Part shown: positions 9,818-19,606 of the stretch, in pieces
Layout: every line of letters begins with the position of its first letter
How positions within the stretch are numbered: position 1 is the first letter of the stretch
NCBI RefSeq assembly: GCF_027286325.1
Contig: NZ_CP114588.1
Span: 1,947,317-2,011,316 of the forward strand
DNA from: Salinivibrio kushneri
GTDB taxonomy: Bacteria; Pseudomonadota; Gammaproteobacteria; Enterobacterales; Vibrionaceae
Direction of reading: 5' to 3'
DNA length: 64,000 nt
Program-made: the position numbers and the translations under genes
Notes under the pieces: generated by a model
Told to the model about the DNA's origin: nothing
Database searches by the model: none
The model's input: the letters and a program-made list of their open reading frames with translations, nothing else

Positions 9818-9979
9818 GACATCCTCCAACCGCTTGAGCGGCAGTGCTCTTTGCAAGTCAATGCGTACTCTTTTTATGTAGCACGTTATTCTTGCTTGTC
9901 AGTCTACCTGTGAGCGTCTTTTGCGAATATGCGCTAGATCAGTTATCTGTCAAACTTGGTAGATTTTTTTGTTCAATCC

Positions 9980-10022
9980 TTGCCAATAAAACTTTGTCTG
10001 CCTAAGTCTTTCGAATTGGCAA
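9980..10022. promoter_or_regulatory. separated inverted repeat in the menF/alaA divergent promoter region
   Basis: TTGCCAAT at 9980-9987 and ATTGGCAA at 10015-10022 are perfect 8-base inverted arms separated by 27 bases, about 70 bases before the alaA start codon. The 232-bp region between the two divergent genes must hold both promoters. The arms could be paired half-operators or the ends of a long mRNA stem. I cannot assign a regulator; alaA is Lrp-controlled in E. coli, but these arms do not clearly match an Lrp site. Confidence 0.35.
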
Positions 10023-10088
10023 ACAAATAGTGTAAGTTACCAAAAAAGCCTAATAACAATTTTTACCTTTTTATTTACAGGATCGTTA

Positions 10089-11309
10089 ATGCAACCAATA
10101 GGAATGTCCGCCAAGCTGGATGATGTCTGTTATGACATTCGCGGCCCAGTGATGAAAGAAGCCAAACGCCTCGAAGAAGAAGGTCACCGCATTCTTAAAC
10201 TGAATATCGGTAACCCTGCTCCGTTTGGCTTTGATGCCCCTGATGAAATCTTGGTGGATGTGATCCGCAATCTCCCGACCTCGCAAGGGTATTGCGATTC
10301 AAAAGGGCTCTATTCCGCCCGTAAAGCCGTGGTGCAGCACTACCAAAAGCGCGGCTTAATGGATTTAGACGTTGAAGACGTCTATTTGGGCAACGGTGCC
10401 TCTGAGCTTATCGTAATGGCCATGCAAGCGCTGCTTAATAATGGTGACGAGCTACTGGTGCCCTCACCCGACTACCCGCTATGGACCGCAGCAGCATCTT
10501 TGTCAGGGGGCAAACCTGTCCATTACCTTTGCGATGAAGAGTCAGACTGGTACCCAGACTTAGAGGATATTAAACGTAAAATTACCCCAAACACCCGAGG
10601 GCTGGTGTTGATTAATCCCAACAATCCCACCGGTGCTGTCTACAGCCGCGACTTTTTGTTGCAAGTGGTAGAGCTCGCGCGCCAGCATAAACTGATCATT
10701 TTCGCTGACGAGATTTACGACAAAATTCTCTATGATGGCGCGCAACACTACTCCATCGCCACCTTGGCGCCAGATGTACTGTGTCTGACCTTCAACGGTT
10801 TATCCAAAGCCTACCGGGTTTGCGGATTTCGCGCCGGCTGGATGCTGGTCACCGGCCCCAAACAACATGCACGCGGGTACATTGAAGGCCTTGAAATGTT
10901 GGCATCGATGCGGCTTTGCGCCAATGTGCCCATGCAACATGCCATTCAAACCGCATTGGGTGGATACCAAAGCATCAATGAGCTTATCTTACCCGGTGGC
11001 CGATTGCTTGAGCAGCGCGACAAAGCCTATGAGCTGATCAACCAAATTCCCGGTGTCAGCTGTAAAAAGCCGAAAGGGGCGCTCTATCTATTCCCGAAAA
11101 TCGACACCAAGCGCTACAACATCCATAACGATGAAAAGCTCATGCTCGATTTCCTGTTGCAAGAGAAAGTGCTTATGGTCCATGGCACTGGCTTTAATTG
11201 GCACCAACCTGATCACTTCCGGCTTGTCACCCTGCCCCGTGTGGATGATCTAGAGATGGCTATCAGTCGGTTTGAGCGCTTCTTAAGCGGATATAGCCAA
11301 GAGGGCTAA
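10089..11309 (+). CDS. alaA: glutamate-pyruvate aminotransferase AlaA
   Basis: A class I PLP-dependent aminotransferase (406 residues) that makes alanine from pyruvate and glutamate in the cytosol. It matches E. coli AlaA along its length, including CYDIRGPV, KLNIGNPAPFGFDAPDEI, INPNNPTGAVYS and ADEIYDKILYD. The PLP-binding lysine is Lys240 in FNGLSKAYR. Start ATG 10089 has an AGGA binding site about eight bases upstream. It is transcribed away from the men cluster, and a stem-loop follows its stop codon. Confidence 0.95.
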   Translation: MQPIGMSAKLDDVCYDIRGPVMKEAKRLEEEGHRILKLNIGNPAPFGFDAPDEILVDVIRNLPTSQGYCDSKGLYSARKAVVQHYQKRGLMDLDVEDVYLGNGASELIVMAMQALLNNGDELLVPSPDYPLWTAAASLSGGKPVHYLCDEESDWYPDLEDIKRKITPNTRGLVLINPNNPTGAVYSRDFLLQVVELARQHKLIIFADEIYDKILYDGAQHYSIATLAPDVLCLTFNGLSKAYRVCGFRAGWMLVTGPKQHARGYIEGLEMLASMRLCANVPMQHAIQTALGGYQSINELILPGGRLLEQRDKAYELINQIPGVSCKKPKGALYLFPKIDTKRYNIHNDEKLMLDFLLQEKVLMVHGTGFNWHQPDHFRLVTLPRVDDLEMAISRFERFLSGYSQEG

Positions 11310-11324
11310 TCACGAACCTTTAGG

Positions 11325-11356
11325 TAACGCAAGTACGTGCGACACGGCTTGCGTTA
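11325..11356 (+). other. stem-loop between alaA and the DTW-domain gene
   Basis: TAACGCAAG (11325-11333) pairs with CTTGCGTTA (11348-11356) around a 14-base loop, 16 bases after the alaA stop. It is not followed by a strong U-tract, so it may be a weak terminator, an alaA 3'-end stabiliser or part of the leader of the next gene. An in-frame GTG for the next gene (11337) lies in the loop, which argues against that start. Confidence 0.45.
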
Positions 11357-11396
11357 TGTTATTGATCACCGTATTCCGTTTATAGCGCCTATTCGT

Positions 11397-11996
11397 ATGT
11401 CTCGATACTGCTCTCTCTGCCATAAAGCCCACGCCATTTGCATTTGCGATGCCATCACCAAGATAGACAACCCCAACCCGGTGATCCTGCTTCAGCACCC
11501 TGATGAAGTCTCGCATCCTAAGAACAGTGCCTGCCTGCTGAGCCTTTCACTACAACATAGCATCACTTTAGTCGGAGAAGATTTTAGCCAGCACCCTCAG
11601 TTGAACGCGCTATTGGCGGACCCGGACATCACGTATGCCGTGCTCTACCCCGAAGAATACGCCACCCCACTCGGTGAGGTCGTCACTCAACCTGCAGGCG
11701 CTAAACAAGGGATTATTTTACTGGATGGGACCTGGAAGAAAGCCTACAAAATGTATCAGCTATCTACCAATTTACAGGCACTTCCGAGTATCAGTATTGA
11801 CGCGAAGACGCCCAGCCAATATCAGATTCGTAAAAGCCGAAAGCCCGGGGCGCTTTCCACGCTCGAGGCCGGCTATATGGCGCTGAGTCAGCTGGAGGGC
11901 AATGCCAAACGCTATCAGCCTTTGCTCGATAGCTTCGACACCATGATTGCACGCCAACTCGCTTTTCTACCCGACGCAAGCAAACGCTGCGACTGA
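11397..11996 (+). CDS. DTW domain protein, probable tRNA-uridine aminocarboxypropyltransferase
   Basis: A 199-residue DTW-domain protein. The family includes TapT (YfiP), which adds the 3-amino-3-carboxypropyl group from S-adenosylmethionine to U47 of tRNA. Visible features are an N-terminal metal-binding cysteine cluster (RYCSLC...CICD) and the signature DGTWKKAYKM around residues 108-117, followed by a QYQIRKSRKPGALSTLE segment. The ATG at 11397 starts MSRYCSLC as related proteins do; a GTG at 11337 would add 20 residues but sits in a stem-loop. No strong ribosome binding site is seen at either. Whether this paralogue modifies U47 or another position is inferred, not shown. Confidence 0.8.
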   Translation: MSRYCSLCHKAHAICICDAITKIDNPNPVILLQHPDEVSHPKNSACLLSLSLQHSITLVGEDFSQHPQLNALLADPDITYAVLYPEEYATPLGEVVTQPAGAKQGIILLDGTWKKAYKMYQLSTNLQALPSISIDAKTPSQYQIRKSRKPGALSTLEAGYMALSQLEGNAKRYQPLLDSFDTMIARQLAFLPDASKRCD

Positions 11997-12062
11997 GCAC
12001 GCAAGGTGCTTGTTGTCATGGACACGGGGGCTTAACCATCAACCTTTTCGCTCAGCCCATGG

Positions 12063-13421
12063 CTAGCGAATAGCGTATAACGGGCCATTACTGGCAGCGG
12101 TAAACATGGTGCTGTGAAGCTTTTGCGCAAAGCTATCGGTCATCGACGACAGATAATCAGCAATCACCCGCATACCTGACTCACCACGCTCTCTCGCGGT
12201 CAGCCAGTCACGTCGGTAGTCGGTTGGCAACAGACGTTCAGGATCGGAGGCGAACGCATCAAATAACTCCATCACCAACTGCTGCCCTTTGTACTCAACA
12301 ACCTGTAACTCCGGCTGCTTAACCACAAATTGACTGACAAAGCGCTTTAGCACCTCTAATACACCGGCCATTACCGCGGTTAAATAGGCATTCCACGCCA
12401 ATAACGGTGATGTAAAACTGTGCGTACCGTCTTGATTGGTGGGTGCAACTTCCACCGAGGTCAACAAGGTATTCACCAAGGCACCAATGGCATCTTTCCG
12501 CTCATAAGGGGGGCCAAACATTTGCTCGCTAAGCTCGCCAATGTTGGCTTCTAACCAAGGATCACCACACTCGGCTAAATGACTGGCGACCGCCTCTTGC
12601 CATTGCTCGCGGGTGACTAAGCCCATCACGATAGCGTCTTCCAGATCATGGACGCCATAAGCGATATCATCAGCCAGCTCCATAATGGAACAATCGAGGG
12701 ATTTATAACGTGTTTTCCGGTGTTGATCCGCTGGCGTATTCTCTCGGAACGCTAAGAACAGCGCGCGATCTGCGTCACTTAATGGGTTCAGAACCCAATC
12801 TCGCCGACCTTTATCATCATCATAGATCCCTTTGGCGGGCTGCCAATCTCGCGCTTTAAGATGACGAAAATCGTTAACCGGTGCTGGCTGGCTTCCCTTG
12901 TGTGCAGTACTGATTAATGCCGGATACTTCATCACCCCCAGTAAGGTACGACGGGCCAAATTCATCCCATGATGCTGCGTGTAAGGCTCAAGCATCGTGA
13001 CAATCCGGAAGGTTTGCGCATTACCCTCAAACCCACCGTCATTACGCATCATGTAATTCAGTGCGATTTCACCGCCATGCCCATAGGGAGGATGACCAAT
13101 ATCATGTGCCAAGCACAAGCTTTCCATTAACCCGGTTGAAGGAAGCAAAGGACGAAACGCTGGCTGTTTTTCTTTGAGCTGCGCGACAATGCCGGTACCA
13201 ATTTGCGATACCTCCAGCGAGTGGGTTAAACGGGTTCTATAGAAATCGCTATGCTCAGCGCCCAATACTTGGGTTTTAGCCTGCAGGCGTCGAAAGGCAG
13301 CGGAGTGTAGAATGCGGGCACGATCGCGCTGGTAGGCCGTGCGCTTATCATGACGACGCTTTTTTTTCTCATTCGCCATCTGGCGAGTTTGCCAGGCGTC
13401 AGACAGGTCAAAATCCATCAT
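12063..13421 (-). CDS. dgt: dGTPase-like HD phosphohydrolase
   Basis: An HD-domain triphosphohydrolase (452 residues) that cleaves deoxynucleoside triphosphates, classically dGTP, to the nucleoside and triphosphate. Metal-binding histidine and aspartate residues occur in [10 protein letters not shown] and [14 protein letters not shown], with [15 protein letters not shown] further on. Start is ATG 13421 (or 13418), overlapping the 3' end of yfbR by 11-14 bases, so the two nucleotide hydrolases look translationally coupled. Some Vibrio dGTPases limit phage growth by depleting dNTPs. I infer only housekeeping or pool control here, because its partner is yfbR and no defence genes are nearby. Confidence 0.9.
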   Translation of the reverse strand: MMDFDLSDAWQTRQMANEKKKRRHDKRTAYQRDRARILHSAAFRRLQAKTQVLGAEHSDFYRTRLTHSLEVSQIGTGIVAQLKEKQPAFRPLLPSTGLMESLCLAHDIGHPPYGHGGEIALNYMMRNDGGFEGNAQTFRIVTMLEPYTQHHGMNLARRTLLGVMKYPALISTAHKGSQPAPVNDFRHLKARDWQPAKGIYDDDKGRRDWVLNPLSDADRALFLAFRENTPADQHRKTRYKSLDCSIMELADDIAYGVHDLEDAIVMGLVTREQWQEAVASHLAECGDPWLEANIGELSEQMFGPPYERKDAIGALVNTLLTSVEVAPTNQDGTHSFTSPLLAWNAYLTAVMAGVLEVLKRFVSQFVVKQPELQVVEYKGQQLVMELFDAFASDPERLLPTDYRRDWLTARERGESGMRVIADYLSSMTDSFAQKLHSTMFTAASNGPLYAIR

Positions 13422-14010
13422 CACTGATCTCATCAAGCGAGAGTGTAAAACTATTCACAAAGGTGGCCATAAAGTAATCGGTTGCTGGCGAGCGCCGTTT
13501 TTCTAACGAGGCGTCCAATCGTTTCTTGGCTTGCTCAAACTCGTGGTTACCCGCAGCGATTTCTTCCAGGCATTTCAAATAGGCACACAGGGTGTCGGCT
13601 TGCTTCACCAACTGATAGTCATCCTGTGCGATATGGTCTGAGTCAATCAGTCCGATATATTCCTCTTGCAGCTCAGGGGGGAGCATGGCAATCAGTTTCT
13701 TCTCGGCCATTTTCTCAATTTTTTTGTACTCCCCGGCAATGGATGGATTGAAGTACTTGACTGGAGTAGGCAAATCACCCGTGATCACCTCACTGCAATC
13801 ATGAAACATGGCTAACACCGCAATGCGTTCCGGTTGATAGTTGCCATTGAAGCGTTTGTTATTGATTAACGCTAAAGCGTGCGCCACAAAGGCAACCTGT
13901 AAGCTGTGTTCAGAGATGTTTTCGGCAGAAACATTGCGCATAAGCGGCCAACGGTAAATTAGCTTCATTCGCGCAAGGTGGGCAAAAAAGTGGCTTTGTT
14001 TTTGAGTCAT
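13408..14010 (-). CDS. yfbR: 5'-deoxynucleotidase YfbR
   Basis: An HD-domain nucleotidase of 200 residues that dephosphorylates deoxyribonucleoside 5'-monophosphates, acting in salvage and dUMP supply. The metal ligands can be read as His35 (SEHSLQVA), His70-Asp71 (MFHDCSE) and Asp139 (VKQADTL), matching E. coli YfbR with an offset of two. It begins [21 protein letters not shown] as the family does. It overlaps dgt, giving a two-gene deoxynucleotide-hydrolase unit. Confidence 0.94.
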   Translation of the reverse strand: MTQKQSHFFAHLARMKLIYRWPLMRNVSAENISEHSLQVAFVAHALALINNKRFNGNYQPERIAVLAMFHDCSEVITGDLPTPVKYFNPSIAGEYKKIEKMAEKKLIAMLPPELQEEYIGLIDSDHIAQDDYQLVKQADTLCAYLKCLEEIAAGNHEFEQAKKRLDASLEKRRSPATDYFMATFVNSFTLSLDEISDDGF

Positions 14011-14079
14011 CGCATCCTGCTACCTTACTACACGTCGCTTTCATTGTGTGCATTCAGGCGAGCAGACACAAGTATTATT

Positions 14080-14109
14080 CGCGCAAAGCACACTGAGCGG
14101 CTTTGCGCG
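14080..14109 (-). terminator. perfect stem-loop downstream of comEA
   Basis: A 10-bp perfect stem (CGCGCAAAGC with GCTTTGCGCG) with a 10-base loop lies 9 bases after the comEA stop codon. No U-tract follows on the minus strand, so it is a factor-independent terminator only if weak; it may instead protect the comEA 3' end. Confidence 0.45.
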
Positions 14110-14117
14110 GGCATCCG

Positions 14118-14420
14118 TTACACTTTGATGCGATCACGATTTTTCTCTAATGTCGACGCACCAATCCCCTTCACCTCTATCAAGGCCTCTGGCGAACTAA
14201 ACTCACCATGCGCCTGGCGGTATTCAATAATGGCCTTCGCTTTTGCAGAACCCACACCACTCAATTGCTCTGACAACTGCTGCTCACTCGCTGTATTGAT
14301 ATTCACCGAGAGACGCTCAACTTGCTCAGCCGCTTGCGAGGTATTGTCATCAGCGCTCCATGCTACTGGGGCGGTGATTAACGCCATGGTGAATAGCAGG
14401 CAGGATAAAAGGTATTTCAT
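14118..14420 (-). CDS. comEA: ComEA-family helix-hairpin-helix DNA-binding protein
   Basis: A 100-residue exported protein. Residues 1-23 are a signal peptide ending in AWSA. Residues ~38-100 form the tandem helix-hairpin-helix domain, seen as VNINTASEQQLSEQLSGVGSAKA... and SPEALIEVKGIGASTLEKNRDRI. In Vibrio, ComEA is the periplasmic DNA-binding protein that ratchets incoming DNA during natural transformation. The small size (no N-terminal anchor domain) is normal for Gram-negative ComEA. It stands alone between yfbR and ppiD. Confidence 0.85.
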   Translation of the reverse strand: MKYLLSCLLFTMALITAPVAWSADDNTSQAAEQVERLSVNINTASEQQLSEQLSGVGSAKAKAIIEYRQAHGEFSSPEALIEVKGIGASTLEKNRDRIKV

Positions 14421-14487
14421 GGTTGACTCCTTGTAGAAATGTCAGCCTTACCCTAAATCTGCGCTCGCCTATTTGCATGTGAGTAAT

Positions 14488-14527
14488 AAAAGAAAAACGA
14501 CGCAGGACAAAGTCCTAGCGCCGCTTT
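14488..14527 (-). terminator. rho-independent terminator of ppiD
   Basis: On the minus strand a GC-rich stem centred on AGGAC-TTT-GTCCT, extended by GCG/CGC pairs with a small bulge, runs into TTTTTCTTTT. It lies about 55 bases after the ppiD stop codon. Confidence 0.8.
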
Positions 14528-14581
14528 TCTTACTCAAGCAAAGAGGGTGCGAGAGAGATCGAACTCCTGCTGCCCACTTCC

Positions 14582-16462
14582 TTACTGGGTATCTGACTCC
14601 GCGTAAGTCACATCCACCTCTTCGCGCAATGCTTGTAAGGTAGCAGACAATGACATATTACTCATCGCGCGCTGAACACGCGCCGCCATCTGGCTTTGCG
14701 GGCTAATGTCCGGCACCTCAGGTTCGATGACCTTATCTAGCGCCACCACGACCACATCACCCTCGCGGTTTTGTGTAACGCCATAACTCGATGCCTCTGA
14801 TTCAGGCTGTGGCAGAGAAAACGCCAATTCGGCTACTGCTTGTTGCTGAGACACACGGTTGAGTGTCATTGGCGCACTGAAAGTGTAATCACTGCCTGTC
14901 AACTCACCTGTTTGCTCAAGCTGGGCAATCAAGTCTCCAGCGGTTTGTTTTGCTTGCTCTTGGCCTTTCTCAGCGGCGAGGGTTTCGCGAACTTGGTCTT
15001 TCACTTCCGCAAAACTAAGCTGCTTTTCCGGCTTCACATCATCAAGGCGCACAACAATCGCATGCTCACCAGATAACTCAATCAGCTCTGAGTTAAGGCC
15101 GTTTTCGCGTACATCATAACTGTCAAGCGCTTGCTGAATTTGAGGACGGGCCATTAACCCCGTTGCTGCGTCCAAGGCAAAGTATTCAGTGTATTTCACG
15201 TCACCGTTTATCGCGGCCGCGGCTGGCTCTAGGCCATTGGCTTCCTCAAAAGCGACTTCCGCCAGTTTGGTCGACTGTGCGTAGAAACGATCCGCCGCAC
15301 GCGCTTGTTGCAAAGCAGTGCGAATATCGTTTTTAACTTCTGCAAGCGGGGTGACATCCGCCGGATCAATATCATCCAAACGGATAATATGATAACCAAA
15401 ATCAGATTGAACCAGCCCAGAAATATCACCTTTCTCTGACAGCCCATACGCGGCTTTCTCGAACGCCGGATCCATCACATCAGGCTCAATCCAATCGAGT
15501 GATCCACCCTGCTCGGCACTGAAGGTATCATCAGACACCTCTTTCGCCAGCTCAGCAAATGCTTCGCCTTGGTTCAGACGTTCTCGCACTTGCTCCGCTT
15601 TGGCTTTGGCCTCTTCACCGGTCCCTTCGATCAAGATATGGCTGACTTTGCGACGCTCTTGCGAACCATATTGGGATTGGTTCTCTTGATAATACGCTTC
15701 GATGTCTTGATCAGAGATTTGAATGTCACTGGCCAGCCCTTCGCCTGTTAGCTCTACGTAAGCGACTTTCACCATGCGTGGCTGAATATAGTCGTCTCGA
15801 TGGTCCTGATAATAGGCTTCCATCTCGTCATCAGTGAGCGTTACTTGTTCGGCAAATTTTTCAACCGGGAGCGTGATGGTCCGTACTTCTCGGCTTTGCG
15901 CTTCTAGGCGATATAGGCTCTCCAACTCGCTGGGTAACACAAACCCTGAGCTTTGCAGGCCATTAACCAGTTGCTGACGCATTAAATCTGTACGCATGTA
16001 GTTAGCAAACTCATCCGCACTCATACCTGTTTGGCGCAGTGCTGCCTGGTAACGGTCGTTATTAAACTGCCCGCCTTGACGGAATTGTGGTATCGCACGA
16101 ATAGCCGCTTTGACTTGCGCATCACTCACACGCAAGCCGAGTTCGCCAGCCGCTTGCTCTAACAGCAAGTCATTGATCATTCGATCTAAGATGTTTTGAC
16201 GAAAACGCTTCACATACTCTGGGTTGCCCAGCAGTTGGTTAAACTGCTCTCCGGCTTGTTGCTGCATACGAGCACGTTCGTTTTGATAAGCTCGATCGAG
16301 CTCTGCACGGCTGATTTCTTTATCACCGACGGTTGCAGCGGGCGGGTTGGAACCGCCTGCCAGATAGCTGCCGACACCGGCAAAAGCAAAGGAAAAGATG
16401 ATAAGGCTTAAAATGATCTTCACCGCAAGACTATTGGTGCCTTCGCGTATACGTTCCATCAT
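14582..16462 (-). CDS. ppiD: periplasmic folding chaperone PpiD
   Basis: An inner-membrane-anchored periplasmic chaperone of 626 residues that helps proteins leaving the Sec translocon. It begins MMERIREGTNSLAVKII with one membrane helix (about residues 15-35), followed by a SurA-like N-domain (to ~230) and a parvulin PPIC domain (RRKVSHILIEG through GYHIIRLDD, about 265-365) and a C-terminal region. Start ATG 16462 aligns with E. coli PpiD; a GGAG lies about 12 bases upstream. It is the last gene of the clp-lon-hupB-ppiD block, separated from hupB by a strong terminator, so it probably has its own promoter. Confidence 0.94.
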   Translation of the reverse strand: MMERIREGTNSLAVKIILSLIIFSFAFAGVGSYLAGGSNPPAATVGDKEISRAELDRAYQNERARMQQQAGEQFNQLLGNPEYVKRFRQNILDRMINDLLLEQAAGELGLRVSDAQVKAAIRAIPQFRQGGQFNNDRYQAALRQTGMSADEFANYMRTDLMRQQLVNGLQSSGFVLPSELESLYRLEAQSREVRTITLPVEKFAEQVTLTDDEMEAYYQDHRDDYIQPRMVKVAYVELTGEGLASDIQISDQDIEAYYQENQSQYGSQERRKVSHILIEGTGEEAKAKAEQVRERLNQGEAFAELAKEVSDDTFSAEQGGSLDWIEPDVMDPAFEKAAYGLSEKGDISGLVQSDFGYHIIRLDDIDPADVTPLAEVKNDIRTALQQARAADRFYAQSTKLAEVAFEEANGLEPAAAAINGDVKYTEYFALDAATGLMARPQIQQALDSYDVRENGLNSELIELSGEHAIVVRLDDVKPEKQLSFAEVKDQVRETLAAEKGQEQAKQTAGDLIAQLEQTGELTGSDYTFSAPMTLNRVSQQQAVAELAFSLPQPESEASSYGVTQNREGDVVVVALDKVIEPEVPDISPQSQMAARVQRAMSNMSLSATLQALREEVDVTYAESDTQ

Positions 16463-16504
16463 AACTGGCCGGTACTCCAACTGGTTTGGGCTGGTTGTTT
16501 TTCA

Positions 16505-16537
16505 ACTAAAAAGGCGCATCGTGTGATGCGCCTTTAC
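16505..16537 (-). terminator. rho-independent terminator of hupB
   Basis: AAGGCGCATC and GATGCGCCTT form a 10-bp stem with a 4-base loop, followed on the minus strand by a short U-run (TTTTTAG). It lies about 95 bases after the hupB stop codon. Confidence 0.85.
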
Positions 16538-16631
16538 GCTCTTGTGTGCCGAATTATACGCGGTTGTTAGTGGCTTTGCAGCTCCAACGCCCCGTCAAAC
16601 GCGAATAATTCGGCAGCGAGTCACGTGATCA

Positions 16632-16907
16632 TTACTCGTTAACGGCGTCTTTTAACGCTTTACCCGCTTTAAAGCCAGGTACTTTAGCCGCTGCGATATC
16701 GATTTCAGCGCCAGTCTGCGGGTTACGCCCCTTGCGTGCTGCGCGCTCGCGCACTGAGAAGGTACCAAAGCCGACTAACGCGACTTGGTCGCCTGACTTC
16801 AATGTGTCTGAGACAGCTTCTACGAAAGCATCCAATGCGCGGCCCGCTGAGGCCTTAGAAATATCCGCACCTTCTGCAATATGATCAATCAGTTCCGACT
16901 TATTCAC
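16632..16907 (-). CDS. hupB: DNA-binding protein HU-beta
   Basis: A 91-residue histone-like nucleoid protein, nearly identical in pattern to E. coli HupB ([19 protein letters not shown]..., [41 protein letters not shown]). The GRNPQTG arm tip that intercalates into DNA is intact. It starts with GTG at 16907 behind a good AGGGG binding site. It follows lon, as in enterobacteria and vibrios, with a terminator between them. Confidence 0.97.
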   Translation of the reverse strand: MNKSELIDHIAEGADISKASAGRALDAFVEAVSDTLKSGDQVALVGFGTFSVRERAARKGRNPQTGAEIDIAAAKVPGFKAGKALKDAVNE

Positions 16908-17045
16908 TTTTTCATCCCCTTAGATTACATCTCCGCAAACCTATCAATGTTGCGGTATTCAATAACAGACGCTTTGTCGACGAAAGACGTTGAAAGCGCG
17001 CATGCCCGCCCCATGCAGGCAATGCGTCAGAGCAACGTTAGCGAG

Positions 17046-17088
17046 CAAAAAAAACGCTGACAAGCCTTTTACTGCCTGTCAGCGTTTT
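17046..17088 (-). terminator. rho-independent terminator of lon
   Basis: AAAACGCTGACA (17051-17062) pairs with TGTCAGCGTTTT (17077-17088). On the minus strand the stem ends in a run of eight U. It lies directly after the lon stop codon. Confidence 0.9.
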
Positions 17089-17095
17089 ACGTTGC

Positions 17096-19468
17096 TTAAT
17101 TTTGCTGCATGTCACTCTTTTCGGCGTTAACCAGCTCAATACCGAGCGGATTATTCTCTAACGCAATGGTTAAAACTTCATCAATCCAACGCACTGGGTG
17201 AATCGATAAATCCTCTTTGACGTTAGCTGGAATGTCCTCCAGGTCGCGCTCGTTCTCTTTTGGAATGACAACGGTTTTGATACCGCCACGGCGCGCAGCC
17301 AATAGCTTTTCTTTTAAGCCGCCAATAGGTAAGACTTCACCACGTAGGGTGATCTCACCGGTCATTGCCACATCAGAACGCACTGAGTTACCGGTTAAGC
17401 TTGAGACCAAGGCAGTACACATGGCGATACCTGCACTCGGCCCGTCTTTCGGGGTCGCCCCCTCAGGCACGTGCACATGAATATCACGCTTCTCGTAAAA
17501 GTCGCTATTGATCCCCAGCTTTTCAGCACGGCTGCGCACCACGGTCATCGCCGCTTGCACCGACTCTTGCATCACATCGCCCAGCGAGCCTGTGTGTGTC
17601 AGTTTCCCTTTACCTGGCATCGCCTCGGTTTCGATGGTGAGCAGGTCACCACCCACTTCGGTCCACGCCAAACCTGTCACTTGACCGACACGGTTTTGCT
17701 CATCCGCTTTACCATAATCAAAGCGGCGCACACCAAGGTAATCTTGCAAGTTCTCATCCGTCACCGTCACTTGCTTGAGATCGCTATTAAGCAGAATTTC
17801 TTTGACCGTCTTGCGGCAAAGTTTAGAAATCTCGCGCTCAAGGTTACGTACGCCCGCTTCGCGTGTGTAGTAACGAATAATGCCGATAATTGCCGAGTCT
17901 TCAATCGTGATCTCATGCGGTTTTAAGCCATTGCGCGCCACTTGCTTGTCAATCAAATGTTGCTTGGCAATGTTGAGCTTCTCGTCCTCGGTATAACCAG
18001 AAAGGCGGATCACTTCCATCCGATCCAGCAATGGACCCGGAATGTTCATCGAGTTTGACGTCGCCACGAACATCACATCCGAGAGATCGTAGTCAACCTC
18101 TAGATAGTGGTCGTTAAACGCATTATTTTGCTCAGGATCAAGCACCTCAAGCAGCGCCGATGAAGGGTCACCACGCATGTCAGACGACACCTTATCGATT
18201 TCATCGAGCAGGAACAGCGGGTTTCGCACTCCCACTTTAGACATCTTCTGGATAAGCTTGCCGGGCAATGAGCCGATATAAGTCCGTCGATGACCACGGA
18301 TTTCCGCTTCATCACGTACGCCACCTAATGCCATACGGGTATATTTACGCCCGGTGGCACGCGCAATAGACTGCCCTAGCGAGGTTTTACCCACCCCTGG
18401 CGGCCCCACTAAGCAAAGAATCGGGCCCTTGAGCTTTTTCATCCGGTTCTGTACCGCGAGGTATTCCAAGATGCGATCTTTGACACGCTCAAGCCCGTAG
18501 TGATCGGCGTTCAATACTTCTTCCGCCCGGGCTAAGTTTTTCTTCACCTTTGAGCGCTTCGCCCACGGCACGCTGATCATCCAATCGATATAGCTGCGAA
18601 CCACGGTTGCTTCAGCAGACATCGGAGACATCATTTTTAGCTTCTGCAGCTCTTGCTCGGTTTTTTCCCGAGCTTCCTGCGGCATTTTTGACTCTTCGAT
18701 TTTTTGCTTCAGCGCTTCAAACTCATCCGGTGCATCATCCAGCTCACCCAGCTCTTTCTGAATGGCTTTCATTTGCTCGTTGAGATAATACTCGCGCTGG
18801 CTTTTTTCCATTTGCTTTTTAACGCGTCCACGAATGCGCTTCTCGACCTGGAGTAAGTCAATCTCAGACTCCATCATGGTCATCAAGTATTCGAGACGCT
18901 CGGAAATATCGACGATTTCCAACACATTTTGCTTGTCTTCAAGCTTAAGCGGCATGTGGGCGGCAATGGTATCAGCAAGGCGCGCAGCCTCTTCAATCCC
19001 ATTTAACGACGTCAGCACTTCTGGCGGGATCTTTTTGTTTAGCTTGATAAAGCCTTCAAACTGGCTGATCGCCGTGCGAACTAGCACTTCCTGTTCACGC
19101 TCATCCAAGCTCGGTGTGGTCAAATACTCCGCTTGAGCGGTAAAGAAATCATCTTCACTAAACTGATCGATGCGCGCACGCTGCATCCCTTCAACCAGGA
19201 CTTTAACCGTACCGTCTGGAAGTTTAAGAAGCTGGAGGATGGTTGCCACCGTACCAACGGTGTATAAATCTGAGATACTTGGATCATCAGTGGCCGCATC
19301 TTTTTGCGCAACCAGTAGAATCTGTTTGTCATTGTCCATCGCCGCTTCAAGGCAGCGTATCGACTTTTCCCTTCCCACGAAAAGCGGGATCACCATGTGA
19401 GGATAAACCACCACATCCCGAAGTGGCAGCACCGGAATGTCAATGCGCTCGGAACGCTCCAAGTTCAT
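17096..19468 (-). CDS. lon: ATP-dependent protease Lon
   Basis: A 790-residue LonA protease that degrades misfolded and regulatory proteins in the cytosol. It has the N-terminal substrate domain (from [15 protein letters not shown]), the AAA+ module with Walker [12 protein letters not shown], and the C-terminal protease domain with the Ser678-Lys721 dyad (DGPSAGIAM and GGLKEKLL). Start ATG 19468 matches the family N-terminus ([12 protein letters not shown]) and has a purine-rich binding site; the reading frame stays open 7 codons upstream. A heat-shock-type promoter precedes it, and clpX ends with a terminator upstream. Confidence 0.98.
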   Translation of the reverse strand: MNLERSERIDIPVLPLRDVVVYPHMVIPLFVGREKSIRCLEAAMDNDKQILLVAQKDAATDDPSISDLYTVGTVATILQLLKLPDGTVKVLVEGMQRARIDQFSEDDFFTAQAEYLTTPSLDEREQEVLVRTAISQFEGFIKLNKKIPPEVLTSLNGIEEAARLADTIAAHMPLKLEDKQNVLEIVDISERLEYLMTMMESEIDLLQVEKRIRGRVKKQMEKSQREYYLNEQMKAIQKELGELDDAPDEFEALKQKIEESKMPQEAREKTEQELQKLKMMSPMSAEATVVRSYIDWMISVPWAKRSKVKKNLARAEEVLNADHYGLERVKDRILEYLAVQNRMKKLKGPILCLVGPPGVGKTSLGQSIARATGRKYTRMALGGVRDEAEIRGHRRTYIGSLPGKLIQKMSKVGVRNPLFLLDEIDKVSSDMRGDPSSALLEVLDPEQNNAFNDHYLEVDYDLSDVMFVATSNSMNIPGPLLDRMEVIRLSGYTEDEKLNIAKQHLIDKQVARNGLKPHEITIEDSAIIGIIRYYTREAGVRNLEREISKLCRKTVKEILLNSDLKQVTVTDENLQDYLGVRRFDYGKADEQNRVGQVTGLAWTEVGGDLLTIETEAMPGKGKLTHTGSLGDVMQESVQAAMTVVRSRAEKLGINSDFYEKRDIHVHVPEGATPKDGPSAGIAMCTALVSSLTGNSVRSDVAMTGEITLRGEVLPIGGLKEKLLAARRGGIKTVVIPKENERDLEDIPANVKEDLSIHPVRWIDEVLTIALENNPLGIELVNAEKSDMQQN

Positions 19469-19501
19469 ATGCTTCTCTCTTCCGTTCAATCTGATTATGA
19501 G

Positions 19502-19530
19502 TATATGGGGTCTGTTGGACAGGTTTCAAC
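19502..19530 (-). promoter_or_regulatory. sigma32 (RpoH) type promoter of lon
   Basis: On the minus strand GTTGAA (19530-19525) is followed after 14 bases by CCCCATATA (19510-19502). The sigma32 consensus is CTTGAA, 13-15 bases, CCCCATNTA, so the match is close and correctly spaced. It lies 34 bases before the lon start codon, and lon is heat-shock controlled in E. coli. Confidence 0.8.
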
Positions 19531-19546
19531 GGCTCAACCGTCAGAA

Positions 19547-19577
19547 AATAAAAAAGGGAGTTGTCACTCCCTTTTTC
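19547..19577 (-). terminator. rho-independent terminator of clpX
   Basis: AAAAAGGGAG pairs with CTCCCTTTTT around a 6-base loop, followed on the minus strand by further T residues (TATTTTC). It lies about 30 bases after the clpX stop and just upstream of the lon promoter. Confidence 0.85.
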
Positions 19578-19606
19578 TATCTCGCTGATAACCTTATGTA
19601 ACGATC

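Noticed and set aside
12063-14010. dgt-yfbR as an anti-phage nucleotide-depletion system
   Set aside because: Some Vibrio dGTPases do restrict phage, but both genes here are the standard housekeeping types in a core-genome setting, with no defence neighbours or toxin-like features.
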